From Mixophyes australis (Eukaryota > Chordata > Amphibia > Anura > Limnodynastidae), in contig JAVHZZ010000004.1 of NCBI GenBank assembly GCA_036250195.1, forward strand, positions 254,510,728-254,574,727: a DNA stretch of 64,000 bases, read 5' to 3'. The notes under the pieces are model-generated. The model searched no databases. It was not told where the DNA came from and saw only the letters and a list, made by a program, of their open reading frames with translations. Positions 9,340-21,300 of the stretch are shown here, in pieces; the first letter of the stretch is position 1, and each line of letters starts with the position of its first letter. A program made the translations under genes and the position numbers.

Positions 9340-12300
9340 GTAAATGCCAACGAAACCGAGCTGCACAGTCACTTAGGGTCCATATACCCCTATCTTCTCT
9401 AATAATAATAATAATAATACTAAATTGTCTGCAGTTAACATATTCACAGTTGCAATATAACAATTTGCAGTACAAACATGGTTGTAGAAAACTGTACAAT
9501 GAAAAACATTATTTTTTCAATTAATTTGCACTCAATAAATAGACATTTAATGTGTGGGTAATTGTTAGATTCTGTATTTAAAGGAGCATCCCCCAGCTTA
9601 AGGTGATGAAATAGCTGCAACATTGTGCAGGAGGCTGAAGTTAGCTTTTTATTCGTTTCTTATTCACTTCTTATTCATGCTCCAGCTTCTTATTAACAAA
9701 AGTCTATTTTTAAAGGATTAAATCAATTTGGATCACTAATTTCACATCAAATTAACACTAAAGGGGGTCACTTATACAAAATGCATTAGTATTTTGGCTG
9801 ACCCAACAATGTTATGGGCATGAAATCAGGGGGCAAAGTGGGTAATGTCTCCATATTTTATCATTTTGAATAAGTAGCTGCAGTTTTTCAAGGATTAAAT
9901 GCCGATGGGCCAGCAATTTGACAGTGGGAATCAACACAGGGTGGTCAGTTATATATAAAACTTCTGTCTTTTGCCTGGCCCAATGCAATTTTGGGCATGC
10001 AATCAGGTGGCAAAGTGGGCACAGATAGCATTTTGAGCATTTTGAATAAGTAGCTGCAGTTTTTCAAGGGTTAAATACCGTTGGGCCAGCAATTTGACAG
10101 TGTGAATCAACACAGGGTGGTCAGTTACATATAAAACATCTGTTTTTTGCCTGGCCCAACGCTGTTTTGGGCATACATTCTGGTGTCAAAGTGGGCACAG
10201 ATAGCATTTTGAATAAGTAGCTGCAGTTTTTCAAGGGTTAAATGCCGTTGGGCTAGCAATTTGACAGTGGGAATCAACACAGGTTGGTCAGTTGCATATA
10301 AAACATCTGTCTTTTGCCTGGCCCAACGCTGTTTTGGGCATGCAATCAGGTGGCAAAGTGGGCAGAGATAGCATTTTGAGCATTTTGAATAAGTAGCTGC
10401 AGCTGGAGCATGAATAGATATGAATAACAAACAAATAAGAAGCTAACTTCTGCCTCATCCATTGTGCCAAGTTATTGTAAGAAATCAATTACTAGTTACT
10501 TGCTAACTAAATCAATGTATCTCCCATGACACAGCGTTGCCTTATAATGCCATACTATTTTCAATGTTAATCTGCAAGTGCAGCTTCAGTTCATATAAGT
10601 AAATGCAAATTCACAATGAGGTAATTTTTTTTCTATAAAATAAATGACATCTTATGATTTTCTTAAATTTAATAGGAAACCAGAGTAAAATAAGCAAAGG
10701 TTAGAACAGAGAAATAAATGTCATTTTTTTAATGTAATTATTGTGTGATGTTTGAAGCAGAGAAGGGAAAGGGGGGGAATATGATTGAAACTTTCAAATA
10801 TATCAAAGGTTTTAACAAGGTACAGGAGGGAAACATTCTTCAAAGAAAGATAAATATTAGAACAAACGACATCCACTGAAACTGGAGGGAAGTAGGTTCA
10901 GAGGAAATTTGAGGAAAAATTACTCCACAGAAAGTTTAATGGATAAGTGGGATAGCCTCCCATCAGAGGTGGTAGATGCTAATACGATAGAGCAATTTAA
11001 ACATGCTTGGGATAGACATAAGGATATTCTTACAAAGAACTAAGGAACCAATAGGGTCGCAGGTTACCAAAGGTTAAAAAAATGAGCAGACTAGATCGCT
11101 CAAGTGGGTCTTATCTGACATCAAATTCTATGTTTCTATGATTACCATAGTAACTTTTATGGTCTTTTTTCTTTTCAGATGGGTGCAAGGAATTAATCAG
11201 AAACATGTTGCTTTCATCAACCATAATACAGTGTGTTACCCATGTGGAAATTTTATAGTTTTTACTGATATAGAGACAGGAAGGCAGTCAGTGCTGCAGT
11301 GTTCTACAGGGAGTATCGGAGCCTTTGCTTTTAATATATGCACTGAAGTGGTGGCATTTACTGACCAGAAACTCCGACCGAATATTTATGTTTATACCTT
11401 CCCAGGATTTGCGAAAAGAGCAGAACTGAAAGGTATTGTGTAACCATCTCTTGCCCTATACTATCTCTGTTCTGTATTGCTTATATAGCCCAATGCATGT
11501 TTTCTCTGGTATTGGATTTATATGTCACAAATCTCTTTTGTCCCTTCTCCAGTGGGAGCGCAGCTGGAATATTCTTTAATAACATTTAGTCATTCCGGAC
11601 ACTTCTTAGGTAGCTATTCATCTGCTCCTGATCACCTACTTACAATCTGGTAAGAAAAACATACAATATTATTTGATGTTGTAGCATTTTTGTGTTTAAG
11701 CAAATTAGAATTACATTTATTACATCATAGAAAAAAAATATTTTAACACACTGTATTGAGGTTTCCAACTAAATTAAAGATTTGCCGGCTAGTATTATTT
11801 ACAAGAGAACTGGGACAAGTCATCCTCCATTCTATTCTCAACTCTCTACTGTGTATAACTTTACTTATACCAAGTTCATGGAATGTCAGAAAATTGTGGG
11901 TTTTAGCACTGCATGTTGAGAAAATGAAGAGATTTTACCTTAAGTCATAACTGGCTCAGGTCTCTTCTCAGTGTCTCCATGTGTAGAATTGTATTCAGTA
12001 ATGTGTTTATATGTAACATTGTTTCTCTTACCACCAGGAATTGGCAGGAAGGCACTGCTCTGTGCAGCATGTCAGATTCCAGCTCCACTTTTACCAGTCT
12101 GAGCTTTAACCCCATGGATTGGCATCAGTTGTGCCTATCTAGTGAAGAGTCTCTCTCTGTTTGGAACATTGAAGTGTGTGACACAGTGTACCACCTAAAA
12201 GCAACGTAAGGAAGCAGCTTTAATGTGGGCTTGTAAGGCAGTTTAATGGCTTTACCTTGAATTATTACCTCTGTTTAATATTGTGCAAGAATAAAACAGT

Positions 12301-15300
12301 CTGTAATGCACAGGGTATTCTATTTATAGGATTTATTATATGCAGTACAGCTGGTCAAACCGACAGGCATATTTTCCATATTGACCCATTTAACCCGATT
12401 TACAATATTCTGGTGTTTGTAACCTTGAATGACTAAATTAAGTAATAGGAAAAATGTGTTCATCATCAATTAAAGGAGCATAATAGGAAAAAGTTATCTA
12501 GCAATTAATATGATTTGGGGGCCAGGACCTGGGGTCTATGATGACGTGGAGTGCAGGAATGAGCCTGAGCACAGCCGGTACACCAGCGGCGGGGAGATAA
12601 CCTGTGCCATGGCTATCCGAGACCTTAGTCAGATAGAGCCCCGTCCCCGAGAGGGGGGCACTGCCAGGAGCAGCCGTCTGCACCGCCCTATGATCCTTAC
12701 TCCACTCGGCCGCCTTCTCACCTGCAGAGCGGCTGCTTCTGACAACTCGTATACTAAAATCCGCCTCTTTTAATACGTAACTATCCTAGAAAAATAAACA
12801 TAACATTTGATGGCAGAGAAGAACCCCATCTAGTCTGCCCATTGTTGCATATGTTATTTTTCTTAATATTTTCAATCTCAGCCTCATCACTAGTAACAAG
12901 TTTGTCCCCACCACAACTGCTGGGAAACTAACCATGGATCTATCAACCTTTCTATAACAGAATTCCTTCCAAATGTTACCTTTTAGTATTCCTCTTTCCA
13001 AATTCACAGTCTCAGCATGTTCTACAAATCCTCTTTTTTAAATATTCTTGAATATCCTTCTTGATTTCTGTTAATACATTTGATGTATTTGAATGTTTTT
13101 TTGATATCCCCTTATCTTCTCCAAGCTGCACATGTTTAGAACTTTGGAGTCATTGTTGGTATGTTTTGTGTTGCAACCAATGCACAGTTGTAGTAGTCCT
13201 TCTTTGAATTTTTACTATTTTCTTTTCTCTTTTTGGATATATAGGGGCTTCATTTAGAGTTGGGCATGGTAAATCCTATTTCCTGCAATGAGCCTGTTTT
13301 AAACTTGCATATTTATATTTATATAAATAAATATTTATATTAATTTTATAGTTAACCGTACCCTGTGTCCATAAGTTTGCACAATGATTATTATATTTCA
13401 TTATTATAAAAAAGTTAATAAATGTATATCTTTTAAAAATATGCCACCACCATCCCCTTTGGATGTATGCTACATGTACACATTGACTTTGTTTAATTTT
13501 AAATGAGTAAATGTAGGTGACTCCTTTAAAATTTGAACAGTAAATACAGAGTAAAAATAGCTATTTATGTAGTCTACAATTTCTTTGTCTCCTTCAAAAT
13601 GAGCACTCCCTTCAATTTTTATAATTTCCATACCTCCCTTTGTTTTGTTCCTTTCACAATATATCTAAGGAAAATTTTGTCACCACTTTTTGTCTGTGCT
13701 ATATTTTGTTCTATTTGAATATTAACACATTTTAGTTTGTATTTAGTCTCTTTTAGACTATCTTTGACTACTTTTATATGGTTTTTTTTTTATCATCCTT
13801 TAATTATGTGTGTCTATATTTCTTATATTCAGTTTTCTTAGCACTTATAACATTTGTCACTTTCTTGGAGAACATATTGGTTGTCTGATCCTTTTGCTTT
13901 AACTAACATATCTGGCACAACGTTTAATTTAATTTAATAATGCATTTTTAGTTTATTGCAGTGTTCCTGCACACCATCTATTAATTCACACTCTGTCAGA
14001 GATTTACATAAATTATTTCTCATTTAACTAATTATACCTCCAATTGTTTTGTTCCTTTCCAAATGATTTTTCTTCATCTCCTTTCATTATCATTATCTTT
14101 AGGACTATATCATCCTTCACCCATCCTGCAACTCACACCTCTGTCTACATTGCCCCTTACTTATTTCACTCACCTCTAGTGAACACTCATGAATTCTTTT
14201 CCTATTTAAATTCAATAATTTTACCTCACCCTGTAGCCAGAAAATAGAAGGACACACATCTTACAATCATCTTTCCTATCTTTCTTCCTCCCTGTTTCTA
14301 CTAGCTGGGGATATATCACCTAATCCAGGTCCCCCTTATTTCTCCCACACACATATATCTGAACGCTACAGAAATCCGTCAAACCTCAAATGCATCACCT
14401 GCAGTGTCGGACTGGGGCATGAAGGGCCCACCCGGGGACTGCAAAGCTAGGGGCCCACCAGAGGGGGTGTGGCCAGCATCATAGAGGCCGGGCCTGACAC
14501 TAGAGAGGGGAGTGGTCAGCCCATGAAGGACAGCTAGCATCATAGTGTAGTATATAAAGAATGCAGTGTGTATATAAAGAGTACACAGTCTTGACCTCCC
14601 CCTTAGATTGGGTAGAACAGTCACCAAAAATCAGGATTGTCCCACTAGAATCAGAACATTTGACAGACTGTCCTACCTGTTCTTGTCACCACCTGTGGCT
14701 GCTGGTTTCTTAAGTTGCGACTTGTCTGGATCCCGGAATGTTGGGTGCCCTATTTTGAAAAAAAATGGGTACATTTAGAAAATTCCAACTAGCCCCGGCG
14801 TAAAATCTATAGCACCCACAATTAATACTTAGGCCTTACTCCAGCCCCAACATTAAAGATAGAGTATTCTCACTTAATAAATAAACCTATTTCCCTCCCT
14901 CCAAACAGCCCCAGCAATAAATGAATATCATTTACGTATAATAAATATACCTATTTCCCACAACAGTCACTGCCATTAAATAATTCATATTCACATTTAA
15001 TAAATAGACCTCGTGCTCCTCAAACTCAGCCCCACATTCAATTAATAGCACCTAAACCACCCCAGGATAAAATTTAAGGTCCTGTCACCCCATCTTAATT
15101 TAATAGGCCCCACTCTGAAATTAAATAGCCCACCAATAAATTAAATTGCCCCACCATCACCCCACAAATAAAATAGCACCCATTAAATAATTAGCCCCCA
15201 CCTAAACTCCACCATTAAATTAATAGCCTATCTCCTACCCATGTACTATTAAGGCAATCCCACTCCTTTCCCTCATATCACACATTATATTAAAGAAAAA

Positions 15301-18300
15301 CGTTCCCTCGTTATAGCAGCCCACACTCCTTTCATTCACACAATATAGTGGCCCCCGCTCCCATTTCATTCACACAGTATAGCAGGCCCCTGTCACTCAC
15401 ACAGTATAGCAGCCCCCCCCCTCCCCTGTCTCTCACACAGTATAGCAGGCCCCCCCTCCCCTGTCACTCACACAAATAGCAGGCTCCCCTCCCCTCTCTC
15501 TCACACAGTATAGCAGGGCCCCCCTCCCCTGTCACTCACACAAATAGCAGCCCCCCCCTCCCCTGTCTCTCACACAAATAGCAGGCCCCCCTCCCCTGTC
15601 TCTCACACAGTATAGCATGCCCCCCCTCCCCTGTCTCTCACACAAATAGCAGGCCCCCTCCCCTGTCACTAGCACAAATAGCAGGGCCCCCCCTCCCCTG
15701 TCTCTCACACAAATAGCAGGCCCCCCTCCCCTGTCTCTCACACAGTATAGCATGCCCCCCCTCCCCTGTCACTCACACAAATAGCAGGCCCCCTCCCCTG
15801 TCACTAACACAAATAGCAGGCCCCCCCTCCCCTGTCTCTCACACAAATAGCAGGCCCCCCTCCCCTGTCTCTCACACAGTATAGCAGGCCCCCCTCCCCT
15901 GTCTCTCACACAGTATAGCAGGCCCCCCTCCCCTGTTTCTCACACAAATAGCAGGCCCCCCCTCCCCTGTTTCTCACACAAATAGCAGGGCCATCTTTCA
16001 TTCACACTTACCTTATTGCTGCAGCTCACATGCTTGCTGTGCGATCAAAAGCAAAACAGGAAGTAACGTGCGTTCCACGGTGGAACGCACGCTACTTCCT
16101 GTTTCCTGTTTAGCGAAAGTGACTGGTCCCTGAGGAGGGGCCAGCCACCCACGGCACCTGGCTCCCACCAACACCCGAGGACACAGGAATCATTTTTTTT
16201 AGCCCCGCCCCACCACGGAGGAGGGCGGAGCTATCTGCCATCAGGGCCTACCGGTGGATTTCCCGGTCCACCGGCGGCCCAGTCCGACGCTGATCACCTG
16301 TCTCCCATCTCTTCCAAAGTCCTTTAAATGTGCACTTTGGAATACATGCTCTGTTTGTAACAAACTTACCTCTGTACACGATCTCTTCCTCTCGAACAAC
16401 CTCAACATTCTGGCAATAACAGAAATGTGGCTCATGCAATCAGATACTGCCTCACCTGCAGACCTTTCACATGGTGGTCTCCATTTCACCCACACCCCCA
16501 GACCAGGAGGCAGACAAGGAGGGGGGGGGGGGGGGGGGGGGGGGTTGGACTACTTCTCTCCCCACAGTGCACATTCACAGTTCTACCAAATGTCCCATCA
16601 CTCACGTTCACATCTTTTGAAGTACATACTGTTAGCATTTTTAACCCATTCTCTATGCATGTTGCTGTCATCTATCGCCCCCCTGGACCACACCAACAAT
16701 TTCTTGAACACTTCTCTGCATGACTCCCTCACTTCTCATCCTCTGACATCCCCACCATGATTATGAGTGATTTCAACATCCCTATTGCTAATCCACGTTC
16801 CAATGCTGCTTCCAAATTACTATCTCTAACCTTCTCACTTGACCTCTCCATTTGGATTGAATCCCCTACTTATTAGGCTGGCAACTGTCTTGATCTTGTT
16901 TTGTCTAGACTATGCTCAGTTTCTCATTTCCTTAACACTCCTTTACCCCTCTCAGATCATCACTTTTTTAGCTACTCGCTCACCCCCAATTCTTTACCCT
17001 CCCTGTTGTCAAACTCTTCCAAACCTCCTCGTACCCGCAGGAATATCAACGCTATTGATTTTCAACAGTTTTCCACCTCTCTTCAACACCTACATTCTCC
17101 TCCCCTGATAGGTCAGTACCTCATTTTCACCAAACCCTAGCAACTGCCCTTGATCAAGTGGCTCCAATGACTCTTCATACTCTGCGTAGACTTCATTGTC
17201 AACCGTGGCAAACTAAAGTAACATGAACTCTGCAAAAACTTTCTTGTAAAGTAGAACATCACTGGCGTAAATCTTGTACCTCTAATGATTTCATCACATA
17301 TACTGGTATCTACCACTCCTATCGAAATACTCTGGACACTGCAAAACAAACATACTTCCAATCTCTCATCTATGTTCAGGCTTCTAACCCCAAACGCCAT
17401 TTTAACAGATTTAAATCTCTTCTAAACCCTCCCACCCCAAACCCTCGGACTACCATCAGTGCCCAGGATCTTGCTTTCTATTTCAAGGACAAGAGTGATA
17501 AGATCAGACTTGAAATGGTATCATCTCCCTCGAAAATCTATCAGCTCAATTCATTTGTAGCACCCTCTGACGCTCTCTCTTCATTTAAACCCACAAATGA
17601 AAAGGAAGTTTCTACTCACTTCTTTTCTTTCTACTTTACCTCCTGTCCTATTGATCCCATTCCCTCTCAAAATGGTATGTCCCTGTCTCCTGTGCTCACT
17701 CCACCTTTAACTAAAATCTGTAATCTCTCTCTCTCTCTCTACTGGTATCTTTCCACCACTATACAAGCACGCAGTGATTACTCCTATTTTGAAAAAACAA
17801 AATTCTGACTCAAACTCTCTCTCAAATTACCGCCCCATCTCCCAGCTCCCATGCCCCTCCAAGCCTCTCCAGAGAATTGCCTACACTCGCCTCACACACT
17901 TTCTTACAGCAAACAACCTACTGGATCCTCTTCAGTCAGGCTTTCGCTCTCAACACTCCACAGAGACCGTGCTGACCAAGGTTGTCAATGATTTGATCAC
18001 AGCAAAAAGTAAAAGCCATTACTCTCTTCTAGTTCTCCTGGATCTCTCTGCTGCATTTAACAATGTTGACCACTCTCTCCTCATACAAATGCTACAATCC
18101 CTAGGTCTTAAAGGCACTGTCCTGTCCTGGTTCTCATCCTACCTATCTAATCGCTCTTTCAGTGTTAATTTCTCTGGATTCACCTCTGCTCCGCTTCCTT
18201 TATCAGTTGGAGTACCACAAGGCTCAGTCCTAGGTCCTCTGCTATTCTCTATCTACACCACTTCTCTTCCAAAACTAAAAAGCTCCTATGGATTTCAGTA

Positions 18301-21300
18301 TCATCTCTATGCGGATGATACACAAATCTATCTATCCTCTCCTGATCTCTCACCATCTGTGTTGAATCGCGTTACTGACTGTCTTTCTGCCATTTCATCT
18401 TGGATGTCTTCTCATCAACTCAAACGCAATCTTTCAAAAACAGAATTAATAATATTCCCACCCAAAAACAGAGCATGACAATAAATCCCCCTCCCCCACG
18501 CAAGCTCGCTGCCTCGATGTAATCCTTGACTCACAACTATCCTTTGTTCCTCACATCAGCTCTATTCTAAATCAGGTTACATACATTTAAAAAATATTTC
18601 CAGAATACTCACATATCTCACACAAAACACAGCAAAAACCTTAATTCATGCACTCATCATCTCCTGCATCGACTATTGCAATTCCCTCCTTACTAGTGTT
18701 CCCAAAATCAGACTTGAACCCCTACAATCTATTTTGCACGCAGCGGCTAGATTGATTTGCCTTGCAAATCGTTCTACCTCTGCTGAGCCACTCTGTCAGT
18801 CTCTACATTGGTTGTCTGTTCTTCAACTAATCCAATATAAAATTCTTCTACTAACATACAAGACCATCAACAAAATTGCACCGACATACATCTCCTCACT
18901 TGTCTCAAAATATCTCCCAACTTGACACCTCCGTTCTGCCCAAGATCTGCGTCTCTATTCCACTCTCATCACATCCTCCCATGCCCGGTTACAGGACTTT
19001 TTTTGGTGCTGCACCCACTTTGTGGAATTCCCTCCCTCGCACAGTAAGACTTTCCTTTAGTCTTCAAACCTTCAAGCGTTCACTGAAGAGCCACCTCTTC
19101 AGACAAGCTTATGATATTCCTCAACCACCATCTTAATCTCCCAAGGTTACCCTATTACCACTCTCTACACAGCCAACACAAGACAACAACCCTCTGACCA
19201 ACATTACTGTGTGACTGATCATACAGGCCACTAAATACTTTTTACTTTTGCATTCTAGCTGGATCAATATGAAATATGAGGTATCACTTACCCTTGTGTA
19301 TCAAACTCCCATTGTCCTATAGATTGTAAGCTTGCGAGCAAGGCACTCTTACCTCTTTGCCTGTATTTATTACCCAGTATTGTTTTATTAATGTTTGTTC
19401 CCAATTGTAAAGCGCTACGGAATTTGCTGGCGCTATATAAATAAATGATGATGATGATTTGACTAAAGTCAGTCTTTCTAAAATCTAAATCCTTTGTTTA
19501 GGTGCTGTTCTGTTTTACTGCTGCCTGTGTTTTAATCCACACTGACTGATGATCACTAGACCTCATGTTCTCTCCTACAGAAACATTTAACACTACGTCT
19601 CACTTTTGTGAGAACTAAATCTAATATTGCTTCATATTTATTCCCTAACTAATAGCGTAAGAGCTGCACAATGCACGTGATCCTGAATGTCACTTCTCTT
19701 GGCTAATTTAGACAAATGTTTTTGTCACTCACAATGCATCAGCTTCATGGCTTCCTGTACCCTGCCAATCACTGTACCCTCGCTACTGCAGGTGCTAGAA
19801 GATCATCACCAGTGTGGTTGTTGTTACAGACACAGCTGTAGTTATAGTTTATGCTACACTAGACACACATAAATAATAAGGCTTCACCAAAGCATTCCTT
19901 AATTGTTGCAGATGAAATAACAAATACAAGTTAAACTGTTAAAATACCATGCAGTGCCAAATTAAATAAATTGGAAATTTAGGCATGGTAGCAGATTTGG
20001 GGCTCCCTCCTCTGATTTCCACATTTCCCCCACACATGATTATTCCATCCATGTTCACACATCATAACAGCACTACTCCTGATTTGACTATACCAGCATT
20101 AACTCTATATTGATTATGTGTTAGGATTCCAACAGAACTGATTGGATTATAATTCCCGCTATATCACCATTGTCCCAAAATTGATTATACCAGCTCTAAA
20201 ATTGCAGTTTCTGGCTTTTTTATTTTCCCCAAGCTGTTGACAATTTATTGATTATCGCAGCATTATCTCCAATAGCCCCATGATAATTATAGCAGCATTT
20301 CCTCCAGATTATAATGACTGTGACAGCTTTGCCACCAAATTATGGTAGCATTATCTCCTGATTGATTATATAATTCTAGCATGACACCAAAATTAATAAT
20401 ATCAGAATTACCCCCAAACCAATTTTTCAACAATTGCTCCCAAATTGATTATACCAGCATTGCTCTTAATTTATAATACCACTACAGCCCAAAATGTGAT
20501 TATACCAGTGTTACCCTCAAACTGAATATACTTAACCATCTTATTCAGGCTAATTTTACATAGCCCCCAAAGTGATAATCGCAGCAGTCCCATATAAAAC
20601 AAAAAACAAAATGCTCACCTGGTTTGCATATGACATACTGGTATGTCCTACTGCCAAGTCGAGAAGATGACTGTGTCCTACTGAAATCCCAGATCACACC
20701 AACAACATTTCTTTATGTTGTGATTGGAAGCCATCCATTTTAATGGGAATTAATAAGACTGAATCATGCTCAGGACTGCCTGTGCTTTGCAACAATGTTG
20801 ATAATTATCCAATCAACAGAAGAATAGACAAATGCCAACTTCCTCCTTCTCATTGGAGGATTGTTGATCAAATAAGAAAGCAGCACTAAAATGTGATATA
20901 ATGTGACATGTTTACAGTGATTCTAAGTACACTGCCTGTTTATGATGGATATGCTGTGCATACAGTTTGAACTGAAAATACAGATTAAGTACTGACCTTC
21001 TCTCTTGGCCCAACCCTTCTAAAAATCAAAGCACACATCATCTCAAACTGGTTCCACGAACATGACAATGAGTTCAGTGTACTTCAATGGCCTCCACAGT
21101 CACCAGATCTCAACCCAGTAGAACACCAAACGGATGTGGTGGTGCTGGAGATTTGCACCATGAACATGCAGCTAACATATCTGCAGCAACTCTGTGATAC
21201 CTTGTCCTGTGTGACAACATGGGCCAGAATCTCTAAGCCCTTTGTTGTGTAATGTCACATCAAGAAGAATTCAGTCTGTTCCGGGGGCAAATGGGGGAGT

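Larger units (their letters stand above)
14402..16292. mobile_element. hAT-type element (1.9 kb) inserted in an L2
   Basis: Perfect 8-bp target duplication ATCACCTG at 14394-14401 and 16293-16300. Ends are CAGTGTCGGACTGG and CAGCGTCGGACTGG. No transposase is seen. The interior has degenerate AATAGCACCCC-like repeats (14780-15300), a GC-rich minisatellite (15315-15990) and a near-perfect hairpin (16054-16104). Confidence 0.93.
14031..19456 (+). mobile_element. L2-type non-LTR retrotransposon, interrupted by hAT, frameshifted
   Basis: A near-complete element about 3.5 kb without the hAT. It shows in order: a 2A-like motif (14310-14333); an endonuclease start, [20 protein letters not shown] (about 16330); a reverse transcriptase with [38 protein letters not shown] and an intact YADDTQIY box (about 18310); a C-terminal tail, then a 3' UTR ending in GCGCTATATAAATAAATGAT repeats. 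The frames are broken many times (17108, 17808, 18478, 18925), so it is inactive. Flanking ATTTAACTA (14022-14030) and ATTTGACTA (19457-19465) look like the target duplication. Confidence 0.88.
12786..19780 (-). mobile_element. CR1-like non-LTR retrotransposon remnant, split by the L2
   Basis: On the minus strand an endonuclease part reads [11 protein letters not shown] then [11 protein letters not shown] (about 19640-19540). After the L2 insertion the sequence continues with [11 protein letters not shown] and [20 protein letters not shown] (about 14000-13800). The 3' end (13150-12786) has KTFKYIK-like and MGRLDG-like text and finishes near a CAAATGTTATG end. Most of the RT is deleted and stops are many. 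The 5' limit is uncertain. Confidence 0.65.

Noticed and set aside
13763..13770. TTTGACTA considered as the left target duplication of the plus-strand L2
   Set aside because: CR1-like minus-strand text continues between 13771 and 14030, so the L2 boundary must be near 14031, where ATTTAACTA is a better match.
15532..15753. Repetitive Gly/Arg-rich open frame
   Set aside because: It is a translation of the minisatellite inside the hAT element.
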